50,133 nt of DNA from Candidatus Yanofskyibacteriota bacterium (GCA_943359335.1 CALRHC010000006.1:1-50133), one strand, 5' to 3'; shown: positions 38,731 to 48,893, counted from the first letter of the stretch. Translations and numbers: made by a program. The notes: a model not told the origin generated them from the letters alone.

Positions 38731-39636
38731 TCCACAACGTAAGTCGTTTTATGGTTTTGTTTTTTGTGGTAGTATTGTTTGAACATAGTACCCTGAAATT
38801 CAATAGGTTTTACGCCATTTGTTTTTGTTCCGCTTTTGCATAAAATTGTGTGAGACAATTATTCAAATTGGCATTAAGTTTTGTTATTTTATTACGTCTC
38901 CTATCGAAGAAAGCTTTGGCGGATTCTGTACAACTTAATGTTGGTTAGAGTTTAGTTTTTTCCACAGTTTGCACAAACTAGACAGGTTTTTCTTTGTGCT
39001 ATAATGACATTAAACATAAGTTCAGGGGTTCCCTGTTAATAAGCGGTTCAGAAACTTGATGTTGTTTTGTTTACTTTATTGGTAAAGAAACGTATTTTGA
39101 CAGAAAAATCAAGTTAGTATGTTTAATAAGAAATTATTGACAGAGGACTGGTTAGACGCGTAAAATACCCCAAGGTAAGCTAAGCAAGCATAACCTATGA
39201 ATTTACCCAAATAAACACCTCAGGGCCAGTAAAAAGGCTATTTTGTTGTTTTTTGGGACGTTGTTTTAAAAAGTTAGGATCGTGGTTCTTAATTCATAAC
39301 CTTAAAAATACTAGTTAGGTTACGAATTAAGGATCGTGATGAATGAGAAATGTTGAAAGGCAAAGCCCTTTAACAATTGAATATCTATCCGATACACAGA
39401 AATTCTTAAAGGTTTATTATTCAGTTTTGAATGAATACTCTATATCCAATTAGGTTTTGGTTTTATGGAGTTAGAAAGTCGGGTCGGTTCCCTTTTTGGG
39501 AAAAGGACTTGGCTCCGATTGATAGTTATTAGATTTATAAGTAAGTTTTAGAAATTAATTAAGAGGTTTGGATATGTTTAGGGACTTCTTTACAGGGGTG
39601 TCTAGGCGCATCTGAACCAAAAAAGGAGAAAAACAA
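38731..39636 (+). promoter_or_regulatory. 906-base gap: promoters and long leader of the surface-protein gene
   Basis: No gene is convincing here. An extended -10, TGCTATAAT (38997-39005), lies upstream. A second promoter is TTGACA (39137-39142), 18-base spacer, TAAAAT (39161-39166), which would give a leader of about 460 nt. Hairpins include CAGGG/CCCTG near 39021, the palindrome at 39289-39330, and TTCCC/GGGAA near 39490. GGAG lies 9 bases before the ATG at 39637. Long leaders often stabilise S-layer messages (known in other bacteria). Confidence 0.6.
39277..39338 (+). repeat. Palindrome flanked by an 8-bp direct repeat
   Basis: TTAATTCATAACCT (39289-39302) and AGGTTACGAATTAA (39317-39330) differ at one position. 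GGATCGTG flanks them at 39277-39284 and 39331-39338, like a target-site duplication, though the spacing is uneven (4 and 0 bases). Confidence 0.5.
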
Positions 39637-42600
39637 ATGAGTTATTTTACTAGCAAGCGCCGTGAGCTAGCTAGCAAAGTTGTTTCTTTCGGTTTGATGG
39701 TAACAACTTTTGCTTGGCTCGTAGGCGTTCCTACTGCTGGTGCAGCTACAACTGCCGAGACGATCGCAGCCTTAATGGCTCAGATTCAGTCTTTGACAGC
39801 ACAGTTAAATGCACTAAGTGGTTCTAGTTCTACTGCTGGCACTACTGCTTGCAACATTACTAGATCGTTAACTGTTGGCGCACGAGGCGACGACGTTACG
39901 TGTTTACAAAATTATTTAAAATCCACTGGTAATTTTAGTGGTACAGCTACTGGATACTTTGGTAACGTTACCAAAGCTGCAGTTGCTGCTTGGCAATCTG
40001 CCAATGGTGTTAGTCCAGCCGTCGGATATTTCGGTGCTGTTTCTAGGGCTAAATATGTTGCTGTTGCTGGTTCTGTTGTTACTACCCCTACTACACCAAC
40101 TACGCCATCCGGAACTGGTTTAACAGTTTCTATGGCTTCAGACACAGCCGCAGCCGGTTTGTTTGGTGAAAATTTTGCTTCAAGACCATTTACGAAAGTA
40201 AACTTTACCGCTTCTTCTGATGGCGACATCACAGTGAAATCGGTAACAGTTGAAAGAACTGGTCAATCGCAAGATGCTGTTTTTAGCGGAGTAATTTTAC
40301 TCGATGAAACAGGCACAAGAATTGGTACATCCAAAACTTTAAATTCCAACCACCAAGCCGTATTAAACGATTCTTTCGTTGTTAAAGCCGGAACAACCAA
40401 AGCCATAACATTGGCTGGTGACTCCGACAGCAACCAAGATGCATACGCTGGTCAGGTTGCCACATTAACTTTGGTAGCTGTTGATGCTGGTTCTGCTACG
40501 GTTAATGGTTCGTTGCCAATAACAGGTAATGGAATGACAATCAATTCTACATTGAGTGTTGGTACATTAACCTTATCTACAGGTTCACGTGAACCTGGTT
40601 CAAGCCCAACAAAAGAAGTTGGTTTGTCTGGTTACACTTTTGGTTCTATTAAGCTTTCTGCTGGTTCACAAGAAGATCTAACTGTTAAATCTATAAGGTT
40701 TAACCAGTCGGGTTCTGCTTCTGCTAGCGATTTAGCTAATGTCCAAACATGTGTTGATGGTGGCGAATGTTACAGCAATACAGTTTCTTCCGATGGTAAG
40801 TATTACACTGCTATGTTCGGTACAAGCGGTATGAACTTGATCAAAGGAGAATCAAAAGATATCTATATTAAGGGAGATATCGTAAGTGGTTCTGGTCGTG
40901 GTTCAGACTTCGATTTATACAGATATGCAGATATTAAAGCTACTGGTAAAACATATGGTTACGACATTTTGCCTTCTGCTACTGATAGTGGTGGTTCTGC
41001 TACAAACGATGATGGTTCGTTCCAAGCTGCTAACCCTAACTACGATGGTTATGAAGTAACAATTTCTAACGGAACAATTAATGTTACAAAAGCAAACACA
41101 GTTTCTGCTACAAATGTTGCCGTAAACTTGTCTAACCAAGTTTTGGCAGGGTTCGATGTAGAAGTTAAAGGTGAAGAAATATCGGTTGCTTCTATGAACT
41201 TCGATGTTTCCTTAGTGGAATCTGCTGGAACAGGAGGTTCTACAGACACTAACGATATAACCAGTATTACCTTGGTAGATAAAAATGGTAATGTTGTTGC
41301 GGGTCCAGTAGATGGTACAGCTGGTGGCAATAATGCTATTCAGTTTACAGACACCGTTACCTTCCCAATTGGTACAAATACATACACCATTAAGGGTAAG
41401 TTAGGTACCGACTTGTTAACGAACGATACAATTGCTGCTTCTACAACTCCAAGTTCTGATTGGTCTACAGTAAGAGGTAAAGTAACAGGTAATTCTATTA
41501 CTCCTGCTCCTACTACTGCTGTTACAGCTAATACAATGACTGTAAAAGCTGCTTCCTTAACGATTACTGTTTCCCCTACTCCATCTGCACAAAATGTTGT
41601 AACTGGTTCAAATAGCTTCCTATTTGCTAATTACATTTTTGATGCTTCTTCTTCCGGCGAAGATATTAGAACAACTTTGTTTAAACCAGACTTAAACATT
41701 TCGAGTGTTAACTCTGCAGACCAGCTTCAAAGCTGTGTGTTATACGATGGAACAACTGCTCTTACAACAGGAGCTAACACCAATAGCCCAGGCACAACTT
41801 GGACAACTGGTGACGATATGACATTTAGTTTGGATTCCGGTTTAATTACACCTAAGGGAACTGTTAAAACAGTTACGGTAAAGTGTAATGTTAAAGGCAA
41901 TACAGATTCTGATGCTACAGCTGGAACAAGTACATTTGCCTTTGGTATAACAAACGCCACTGGTTCAATAACATCCACAGGTATGACTTCTGGTCAAGCT
42001 GTTACAGAAACAATCACAACTGCTACTGGTCAACTTATGACTATACAGAGTGGTGGTTCGTTAGCTGTTGCTTTGGATTCATCTAGCCCTGCTCTTAAAT
42101 GGGTACAGGCTGGTGCTACCGATCAAACAGTAGGTGTTATTAGAGTTACTGCTACCTACGAAAATGTTCGCTTAGAAAGAATGGGTTTGCAGATGGCTAC
42201 TTCTACCAGTGCTGGTGATGGCATGGCTTCTAACACACCTTCCGATATTACAAAAGTAAGTTTATGGAATGGTGCTAAAAAAATTGGTGAAGCTACATTT
42301 ACAAGTTCCGATTATGCTACAAGCACATTTGGAACAACTTGGGGTGCTACATGTAACGATGTTACATGTGATTATTCTGTTGCCAAGGATGGTCAATTAT
42401 TAATTACTGTTAAAGCCGATGTTGGTAGTGTTGGTACAGTTACTAGTGCATACCCTGGCCATTTAATAGTTGTTAACTATGATGCCTCTTCTGCAGATGA
42501 CGAAGCTTCTAGAGGTTTGAAAGGTGTTGGGTCTTCTTCCGGTACTGCTTTGTATGCAGCTGGTTCTGATACAGCAGTTAACGGTGCTAGAATTGCAAAG

Positions 42601-43401
42601 GCAGTTCCTACAGTTGAACGCGTAGCTTTATCTTCAAACAAATTGTCTGATGGTACAGCTAAGAACCTTTACCAGTTTAAAGTTACTGCTCCTGCTGGTA
42701 CGAATGGTATAAGTTTATACAAGTTTACGTTTGATGTTTCTACGTCAACTCAAAACTTTACTGATCCTAAGAACAATACTGGTTCTCTATCAACGTTCAG
42801 AGCGCATACTTTCCAAGTATATTGTTATTCTGATTCTGGATTTTCTACTGCTTCTTGCGGTTCTTACGACAACAGTGGTCTTTTGAACCAAGGTGGTCTA
42901 GCTAATGCTACAACCAATGAAGATGCTCAAGGATCTCCTGATAACGATGTAGCAGCAAACATTGTGCCTTCATTGATTGATGTTACATTCAATCCTTCCG
43001 ATAGCACACAAGGTTCTACAGCTGAAGCTGTTAGAGTTCCTGCTGGTGAAACCAGATACTTTGCTTTTAAAGCAACTATTACTGGTAGTTCAACAACATC
43101 ACCTCAAATCTCTACAAAGATGATGGGAGACGCTACATTTGCCAGTTTGAACAATGTTGCTTATGCTGACCTCGGAACAACTAATGATTTAACTTCTATC
43201 GGCGATAACTCCAGTACTGGTCGTTATATCTTTGCTACAACAGCTTCTAATGTTGATGCTTGGGATGACGATGACTTTATTTGGTCTGGTAACTCAACCA
43301 ATACTACGATGTCTATAAACACGTATGACTGGTTTAATGGTTACTTGGTTCCTGGTTTAGCTAACTCTGATGTTGGCACAACCGAAACCCTTTCTCCGTA
43401 A
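39637..43401 (+). CDS. Large secreted surface protein with peptidoglycan-binding domain
   Basis: The 1254-residue protein has a signal peptide (about 1-36, ending TAGAA), a short coiled coil (TAETIAALMAQIQSLTAQLNAL) and a PG_binding_1-like domain (about 73-145; LTVGARGDDVTCLQNYLK, GYFGNVTKAAVAAWQ). The rest is Thr/Ser/Gly-rich beta-sandwich-like sequence in repeated blocks with few lysines and rare cysteines. No C-terminal sorting signal is seen. It is the likely S-layer or major surface protein, anchored through its N-terminus (inference). Codons are enriched in GGT/GCT, as in highly expressed genes. Confidence 0.8.
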   Translation: MSYFTSKRRELASKVVSFGLMVTTFAWLVGVPTAGAATTAETIAALMAQIQSLTAQLNALSGSSSTAGTTACNITRSLTVGARGDDVTCLQNYLKSTGNFSGTATGYFGNVTKAAVAAWQSANGVSPAVGYFGAVSRAKYVAVAGSVVTTPTTPTTPSGTGLTVSMASDTAAAGLFGENFASRPFTKVNFTASSDGDITVKSVTVERTGQSQDAVFSGVILLDETGTRIGTSKTLNSNHQAVLNDSFVVKAGTTKAITLAGDSDSNQDAYAGQVATLTLVAVDAGSATVNGSLPITGNGMTINSTLSVGTLTLSTGSREPGSSPTKEVGLSGYTFGSIKLSAGSQEDLTVKSIRFNQSGSASASDLANVQTCVDGGECYSNTVSSDGKYYTAMFGTSGMNLIKGESKDIYIKGDIVSGSGRGSDFDLYRYADIKATGKTYGYDILPSATDSGGSATNDDGSFQAANPNYDGYEVTISNGTINVTKANTVSATNVAVNLSNQVLAGFDVEVKGEEISVASMNFDVSLVESAGTGGSTDTNDITSITLVDKNGNVVAGPVDGTAGGNNAIQFTDTVTFPIGTNTYTIKGKLGTDLLTNDTIAASTTPSSDWSTVRGKVTGNSITPAPTTAVTANTMTVKAASLTITVSPTPSAQNVVTGSNSFLFANYIFDASSSGEDIRTTLFKPDLNISSVNSADQLQSCVLYDGTTALTTGANTNSPGTTWTTGDDMTFSLDSGLITPKGTVKTVTVKCNVKGNTDSDATAGTSTFAFGITNATGSITSTGMTSGQAVTETITTATGQLMTIQSGGSLAVALDSSSPALKWVQAGATDQTVGVIRVTATYENVRLERMGLQMATSTSAGDGMASNTPSDITKVSLWNGAKKIGEATFTSSDYATSTFGTTWGATCNDVTCDYSVAKDGQLLITVKADVGSVGTVTSAYPGHLIVVNYDASSADDEASRGLKGVGSSSGTALYAAGSDTAVNGARIAKAVPTVERVALSSNKLSDGTAKNLYQFKVTAPAGTNGISLYKFTFDVSTSTQNFTDPKNNTGSLSTFRAHTFQVYCYSDSGFSTASCGSYDNSGLLNQGGLANATTNEDAQGSPDNDVAANIVPSLIDVTFNPSDSTQGSTAEAVRVPAGETRYFAFKATITGSSTTSPQISTKMMGDATFASLNNVAYADLGTTNDLTSIGDNSSTGRYIFATTASNVDAWDDDDFIWSGNSTNTTMSINTYDWFNGYLVPGLANSDVGTTETLSP

Positions 43402-43448
43402 TCTAGCGCTTGTGACTGTATTTAACGATACAGTAAGCTAGTGAAACA

Positions 43449-43487
43449 AATCCCCTCACTCAAATTGAGTGAGGGGATTGTTTTTTT
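43449..43487 (+). terminator. Intrinsic terminator of the surface-protein gene
   Basis: AATCCCCTCACTC (43449-43461), loop AAATT, GAGTGAGGGGATT (43467-43479), G, then TTTTTTT. Confidence 0.93.
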
Positions 43488-43513
43488 ATGTTTTTTATAT
43501 TAGAATACGCTCT

Positions 43514-44308
43514 ATGTTTAAGCTAAATATTAAAATAATATTAATTTTACTAATAATTATCGGAGTGATTTTTGGTGCCTTTTTTTACTATAAGAAAGAT
43601 TCAGTTAACAGTTTAGATCAAGAAATAAAAAATGAATATATAAAAGAAGATAATTCTAAATTAACCGAAGAGAAGAAAATAGAAATTAAAAACACTCCTA
43701 TTTCTGGTTCTAATATTCCAAAGTACACTGGTAGGCCATTAAATGAAGTTCGTTTTGGAAAAGGGTTTAGTGCTCCCGAAGATTTAATAGAAAAAAATAA
43801 AGTAGATTTGAATACTCTGGCCTCTTTGCTTTCAGAAAAGCCTGTAGGAGACGGAGGCGTTGATGACTGGATTGCTTTGGGTGGTATAAAGAAATTCTTT
43901 AACGATTATGAGGGTGCGCGTGACGCTTGGGAATATGCCGGTGTTCTGTATCCAAACAATAGTCTTTCTTTTGTCAACTTGGGCAATCTTTATGGTTTTT
44001 ATTTAAACAATAATTCTAAAGCAGAACTTAATTTTAAAAGAGGACTGTTTAATGATTCTTACCAGTCGGCTTACTATATGAACCTTGCTGATTTCTATAA
44101 GAGTGTTTATACAGAGAAGAAAACAGAAACGCCAAAGGTTTTATTAGAAGGTATGAGTGTAATAAAAGATGTTAATTTGGTTTTAAGCTTAGCCACTTAC
44201 TATAGAGATATTGGTGACAAAGCTAATGCGGTAAAATACTACGAAGAAGTTCTAAAGATGGAGCCTAATACAGCTGGTATTCAAGACGAAATAAACCGCT
44301 TAAAATAA
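43514..44308 (+). CDS. Membrane-anchored TPR-like protein
   Basis: The 264-residue protein has an N-terminal membrane helix (about 6-26), a charged linker (30-75) and tetratricopeptide-like helical repeats from about 115 on (GARDAWEYAGVLYPNNSLSF, LGNLYGFYLNNNSKAELNFK, DKANAVKYYEEVLKMEPNTA). It is probably a scaffold at the outer face of the membrane. I chose ATG 43514 over an upstream start inside the terminator region. It precedes the glycan cluster. Confidence 0.8.
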   Translation: MFKLNIKIILILLIIIGVIFGAFFYYKKDSVNSLDQEIKNEYIKEDNSKLTEEKKIEIKNTPISGSNIPKYTGRPLNEVRFGKGFSAPEDLIEKNKVDLNTLASLLSEKPVGDGGVDDWIALGGIKKFFNDYEGARDAWEYAGVLYPNNSLSFVNLGNLYGFYLNNNSKAELNFKRGLFNDSYQSAYYMNLADFYKSVYTEKKTETPKVLLEGMSVIKDVNLVLSLATYYRDIGDKANAVKYYEEVLKMEPNTAGIQDEINRLK

Positions 44309-44349
44309 CGGGTTATCTTTGCTCGTGGGGTTTAGTTATACTTATATAG

Positions 44350-45474
44350 ATGCATAAGCCACGGGTTTTAATATTTTCTTTAGCTTACTTTCCGCTTGTG
44401 GGGGGAGCCGAAATAGCCGTCAAAGAGATCGCAGATCGCTTGGGCGGTTCTTTTGATTTTGACTTAGTAACTTTAAGGTTTAATAAGAAACAGGCTTTAA
44501 AAGAAAAATTAGGCAATATAAATGTTTTTAGAGTTGGTGGGGGCAAATTATTTTTTCCTTTCAAGTCTGTGTTTTTGGCTCGAAAATTAAACAAAGAAAA
44601 CCCATATAAAATTATCTGGTCTATTATGGCGGCTTATGCCGGTTTTGGGGCTTTATTTTTTAAAATATTAAATCCAAAAGTTAATTTTTTACTAACACTT
44701 CAAGAGGGAGATTCCGAAAAACATATATTAAAGAGAGTGGGAATTTTATATCCATTATGGAAACAAATATTTAAAAAAGCTGATTATATTCAGGTTATTA
44801 GCAATTATTTGGCCGATTTTGCTCGCCGATACGGAGCGAAGTGTCCGGTGGAGGTGGTGCCGAATGGAGTAGATTTAAAAAAATTCCAAATCCCAGATTC
44901 CAAATTACAAATAAGTTCCAAGCCTCAAGTTCCAAGCTCCAAGATTATTATTACTACATCGCGGTTGGTTTATAAGAATGGTGTTGATATTCTCATTCGT
45001 GCAGTTGCAAAGCTACAAGCTACAAGTTACAAGTTACAAGTTTTTATTGTTGGTGATGGACCAGATAGATTAAAATTAGAGCAGTTAATTAAAGATTTAA
45101 ATGTTGCTGATCATATAAGTTTGGTGGGACATGTTAGTCCTGAAGAAATACCTAGTTACTTATATAAAGCAGATCTTTTTGTGCGCGCTTCTCGTTCCGA
45201 AGGGTTAGGTAATTCTTTTTTAGAAGCTATGGCGGCTGGCTTACCAGTTATTGGTACAAATATAGGTGGTATAGCAGATTTTTTAAAAGATAAAGAAACA
45301 GGTTTTATTGTTAAACCAGATGATGCAGAAGGTTTGGCAAAAACGATTGAAATGGTTTTAAATAATGCTGAACAGTCAAAAAATATAGCCGAAAATGGTA
45401 GGAGGTTAGTCTTTGAAAAATATTCGTGGGATACAATTGCCAATAACATTAAAAAAATACTTTATGAAATATGA
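44350..45474 (+). CDS. Glycosyltransferase, GT4-like
   Basis: The 374-residue GT-B enzyme starts with SLAYFPLVGGAEIAVKEIADRL, and its C-terminal half has TTSRLVYKNGVDILI, FIVGDGPDRLKLEQLI and the EX7E-like SRSEGLGNSFLEAMAAGLPVIGT. It would transfer a sugar from a nucleotide donor at the cytoplasmic face. Two in-frame low-complexity stretches, at 44881-44943 and 45006-45041, encode QIPDSKLQISSKPQVPSS and KLQATSYKLQ. It overlaps the next gene by 11 bases. Confidence 0.92.
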   Translation: MHKPRVLIFSLAYFPLVGGAEIAVKEIADRLGGSFDFDLVTLRFNKKQALKEKLGNINVFRVGGGKLFFPFKSVFLARKLNKENPYKIIWSIMAAYAGFGALFFKILNPKVNFLLTLQEGDSEKHILKRVGILYPLWKQIFKKADYIQVISNYLADFARRYGAKCPVEVVPNGVDLKKFQIPDSKLQISSKPQVPSSKIIITTSRLVYKNGVDILIRAVAKLQATSYKLQVFIVGDGPDRLKLEQLIKDLNVADHISLVGHVSPEEIPSYLYKADLFVRASRSEGLGNSFLEAMAAGLPVIGTNIGGIADFLKDKETGFIVKPDDAEGLAKTIEMVLNNAEQSKNIAENGRRLVFEKYSWDTIANNIKKILYEI

Positions 45475-46060
45475 TCATTTAATATTCTTTGAAGAAAAGT
45501 TGAAAGAACTAGCTAAATGTAAAATTGTTTTAGACGCTGGTGGTGGCCGACCATTTCAAAAATATATGGCTAAATATAGGGAGTGGTTTAAAGGGGTTGA
45601 TTTTAAAACTTTAGATGTAAGTAATCACTATAAGCCAGACATATTAGGCGACATACATAATATACCCCTCAACGAGGGTGCGGTAGATGGTGTTTTATGT
45701 CTATCGGTATTAGAGCATTTACATAACCCAGCTAAGGCTGTAGACGAGATGTTTAGAATATTAAAACCAGAAGGTAAGGTTTTGGCGTATACTCATTTTA
45801 TTTATCCCTATCATGCTCGTAATGGCATATATGAAGATTATTATAGATTTACAGAAACAGCACTAAGAGATCTATTTAAAGATTTTTCTAAAGTAGAAAT
45901 TAAAAAACAAGGTGGTTACTTTAGAGCTATGATGTTTTTTATGCCTTTTCAGGCTAAGCTAAAAAGATTCATAGAACCAGCGGCTTATTTTTTAGATAAA
46001 ATATTTAAAACAGAATCGCGCTCTACTACGGCTGGGTTTTATATTTATTGCATAAAATGA
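45464..46060 (+). CDS. SAM-dependent methyltransferase
   Basis: The 198-residue protein starts MKYDHLIFFEEKLKELAKCK. It has motif I VLDAGGGRPFQKY, GDIHNIPLNEGAVDGVLCLSVLEHL and a motif III region RILKPEGKVLAYTHF. It is a class I methyltransferase probably acting on a glycan or lipid intermediate. ATG 45464 overlaps the upstream stop. Its TGA overlaps the next ATG. Confidence 0.88.
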   Translation: MKYDHLIFFEEKLKELAKCKIVLDAGGGRPFQKYMAKYREWFKGVDFKTLDVSNHYKPDILGDIHNIPLNEGAVDGVLCLSVLEHLHNPAKAVDEMFRILKPEGKVLAYTHFIYPYHARNGIYEDYYRFTETALRDLFKDFSKVEIKKQGGYFRAMMFFMPFQAKLKRFIEPAAYFLDKIFKTESRSTTAGFYIYCIK

Positions 46061-47136
46061 AATTACTTTTAGCTACAGGAATATATCCACCGGATATTGG
46101 CGGACCAGCGACTTACGCAAAGTTGTTGATAGATGAGTTACCTAAGAAGGGTATTTCCGTGGACGTTGTAACTTATGGTAAGAGCGGCATCTCAAGATCA
46201 ATTCCTAAAGGTATCAGACACATATTTTTCTTTTATAGGTGTTTCTTTAAGGCTATTAAGAGTGATGTTGTTTTGGTTCAAGATACAATAAGTGCTGGTT
46301 TGCCGGCCTTGTTAGCTGCCAAGTTAGCTTGTAAAAGGTTATTAATACGCGTACCAGGAGATTATGTTTGGGAGCAGTCGGTTCAACGTTTTGGAGTCAA
46401 AGATTCTATAGATGATTTTCAAAATAAAAAATATGGTTTCAGAGTAGAGTTTTTAAGAAGTGTCCAGAAGTTTGTTGTAAATAATGCCGATATCGTTATA
46501 GCTCCGAGTAATTATTTTCGAGATTTAATTAAGGACTGGGTTAAAAACAAAGACAAAGTAATCACAATATATAATGGCATTAATCTAGAGACAAAAGACA
46601 AGAGACAAGAGATAAAGAAGGAACCAAAAACAATTGTATCGGTTGGGAGATTAGTGCCGTGGAAGGGTTTTGATATGGTCATAGAAATGATGATAGATTT
46701 ACCAGATTGGAAGCTTGTTATAGTTGGAGATGGGCCAGAATATAATAACCTCAAATATCAAATATCAAATCTCAAATTAGAATCCAGAGCCGAATTAAAA
46801 GGATCGATTCCAAGAGAAAAAGTTTTGGAATTATTAAAACAAGCGGAAGTTTTTGTTTTAAATACGTCTTTTGAAAGTTTTTCTTTTCAGGTGGTAGAAG
46901 CTATGAGCTTAGGTTTACCCGTTATCACAACTAATATAGGAAATTTAAGTGAAATTATATCTAACAATGTTGATGGTGTTTTGGTTGAGCCAAACAATAA
47001 GAAAGAGTTAATAAATGCCATAGAAAAAATAGATAAAGATAGTTTGTTCAAAGAAAAAATTTCGGAAAATGCTATCAAAAAATCGAAAAATTTTTCTATA
47101 GAAAATACTTTAAACGAACTTATAAAATTATTTTAA
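46057..47136 (+). CDS. Glycosyltransferase, GT4-like
   Basis: The 359-residue GT-B enzyme begins MKLLLATGIYPPDIGGPATY. The C-terminal domain has IVSVGRLVPWKGFDMVIEMM, VIVGDGPEY and the NTSFESFSFQVVEAMSLGLPVIT donor-site motif. Low-complexity repeats at 46585-46620 (DKRQEIKKE) and 46750-46785 (KYQISNLKLES) lie in frame between conserved blocks. ATG 46057 gives an ATGA overlap with the preceding gene. Confidence 0.92.
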   Translation: MKLLLATGIYPPDIGGPATYAKLLIDELPKKGISVDVVTYGKSGISRSIPKGIRHIFFFYRCFFKAIKSDVVLVQDTISAGLPALLAAKLACKRLLIRVPGDYVWEQSVQRFGVKDSIDDFQNKKYGFRVEFLRSVQKFVVNNADIVIAPSNYFRDLIKDWVKNKDKVITIYNGINLETKDKRQEIKKEPKTIVSVGRLVPWKGFDMVIEMMIDLPDWKLVIVGDGPEYNNLKYQISNLKLESRAELKGSIPREKVLELLKQAEVFVLNTSFESFSFQVVEAMSLGLPVITTNIGNLSEIISNNVDGVLVEPNNKKELINAIEKIDKDSLFKEKISENAIKKSKNFSIENTLNELIKLF

Positions 47137-47137
47137 A

Positions 47138-47788
47138 ATGGAATTCAAAACACAAAAAAATAGAAGCCATTATTTTAAGCCAAAGTATAATAATTTAGAT
47201 AGGTTTATTTCGTATTTTTACCAAATAGACCTAATTTCTAAGCTTGTTACAGATAAGGCCAAAGACAGGGTTTTAGAGGTGGGGGTAGGGGCAGGAATAG
47301 GTTCTAATTACCTCAAAATGGCTGGTTTTAGCATGTTTACCTGTGATTTCGATAAAGACCTTAACCCTGATTATGTGGCCGATATAAGGAGTATTCCCGC
47401 AGAACCTGATAGTTTTAAAGTAGTTACCGCTTTTGAAGTTTTGGAACACTTATCTTTCCACGATTTCGAAAAGGCTCTTTTAGAAATGAAAAGAATAAGT
47501 TCTAAATATGTTCTTATTTCTTTGCCGTACAGATCTACCGGTTTCGAGTTTGTTTTTAGATTCCCTGGTATAAGGACAATATTTAAGAAAAATTTAATAA
47601 GTTTTTTACTTAGGATTCCTCTAAAGTTTGGCGGGATAGAGTCTTCTGGTCAGCATTATTGGGAAATAGATGGGTTTAAATATAAATTGGGAAAAGTGTT
47701 AAAAATATTAAAAAATAATTTTAAATCGGTTAAAAAAATAAGGCCAGTTTTAGATGGTTACAGATTATTTTTTGTTTTAGAAAAATGA
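47138..47788 (+). CDS. SAM-dependent methyltransferase
   Basis: The 216-residue protein has motif I VLEVGVGAGIGSNYLKMAGF, CDFDKDLNPDYVADI and VVTAFEVLEHLSFHDFEKAL, as in type 11/12 methyltransferases. The C-terminal part (YWEIDGFKYKLGKV) is like those found in lipopolysaccharide-type clusters. It starts 1 base after the previous stop. Substrate unknown. Confidence 0.87.
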   Translation: MEFKTQKNRSHYFKPKYNNLDRFISYFYQIDLISKLVTDKAKDRVLEVGVGAGIGSNYLKMAGFSMFTCDFDKDLNPDYVADIRSIPAEPDSFKVVTAFEVLEHLSFHDFEKALLEMKRISSKYVLISLPYRSTGFEFVFRFPGIRTIFKKNLISFLLRIPLKFGGIESSGQHYWEIDGFKYKLGKVLKILKNNFKSVKKIRPVLDGYRLFFVLEK

Positions 47789-47789
47789 C

Positions 47790-48893
47790 ATGAATATATT
47801 GATGATATCGACAGATGAAAATATTTTTAAAGAAGGCTCGGATGTTTCCGGGCGTATTTTTGAATATGGTAAGTTAGTGAATAATTTACACGTTATCGTT
47901 AAAACAAAAAACAAAGATCTTAAAAATAAGATAATAGATAATATTTTCGTTTATCCATCAAGTTCACTATTTGGGTTTAAAACTTACAGTATCGCTAAAT
48001 CGATAATTAAAAATAATAAAGATTTGAAAGGCTGGTTGGTTACATGCCAAGATCCATTTGAAAATGGACTTGTTGGTTATTTTTTAAAACATAAGCTCAA
48101 AATTCCTTTGCAATTACAGGTACATACTGATTTTTTAAGTCCATATTTTTGGCAGGAATCTTTAAAAAATAAAACACGTGTAGTTTTAGCTAAATGGTTG
48201 GTAACTAAAGCGGATGGGGTTCGTGTTGTTTCGGAACGTATTAAAAAGTCTTTAATTGTAAATTGTAAATTGAAAATTGAAAATTCTGCGATAGCAGTAT
48301 TGCCTATTTTTATAGATACCCAAAAGATAAAAGGTGCTCCGTTAAATATAGATTTACGTAAAAAATACCCAAGTAGATTTATAATATTAATGGCTTCTAG
48401 GTTAACCAAGGAAAAAAATATTGGTTTAGCCATAGAAGCTATGACCGAAATAATTAAAATAAATCCGGAGGCACTTCTTTTAATAGTTGGCAATGGTCTA
48501 GAGTGTGCGAGGCTGAAGTTACAAGTTACAAATTGCAAGTTACAAAATTTCGTATTTTTCGAACCTTGGTCTAATGATTTGAATTCATACTATAAAACTG
48601 CAGATTTATTTTTATTAACGTCTAATTATGAGGGTTATGGTATGACTGCTATAGAGGCAACTGCAGCTGGTTTACCTGTAGTAATGACAGATGTCGGTAT
48701 TTCTATTGGGGCTGTGTCTGTGGTGGGTGATTATAAAGGTTTAGTTAGTAATATAATTGATTTAATTAAGAACCCAGAAAAAAAAGAGATTGTTTTAAAA
48801 GAACAAGAAAGTTCGTTTAGCTTATATAATTCAAAGGAAGAATATCTTAATTTACTAAAAGCTTCTTGGCTTTCTTGTTTATCTACAAAATAA
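47790..48893 (+). CDS. Glycosyltransferase, GT4-like
   Basis: The 367-residue GT-B protein has ILMASRLTKEKNIGLAIEAM, LLIVGNGLECARLKL and the donor-site LTSNYEGYGMTAIEATAAGLP. In-frame low-complexity stretches at 48251-48287 (LIVNCKLKIENS) and 48515-48548 (KLQVTNCKLQN) resemble those of the other two enzymes. It follows the methyltransferase by 1 base. Confidence 0.92.
   Translation: MNILMISTDENIFKEGSDVSGRIFEYGKLVNNLHVIVKTKNKDLKNKIIDNIFVYPSSSLFGFKTYSIAKSIIKNNKDLKGWLVTCQDPFENGLVGYFLKHKLKIPLQLQVHTDFLSPYFWQESLKNKTRVVLAKWLVTKADGVRVVSERIKKSLIVNCKLKIENSAIAVLPIFIDTQKIKGAPLNIDLRKKYPSRFIILMASRLTKEKNIGLAIEAMTEIIKINPEALLLIVGNGLECARLKLQVTNCKLQNFVFFEPWSNDLNSYYKTADLFLLTSNYEGYGMTAIEATAAGLPVVMTDVGISIGAVSVVGDYKGLVSNIIDLIKNPEKKEIVLKEQESSFSLYNSKEEYLNLLKASWLSCLSTK

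Noticed and set aside
44881-45041. CRISPR array in the glycosyltransferase region.
   Set aside because: Units are 7-8 bases, variable, without spacers, and in frame within coding sequence.
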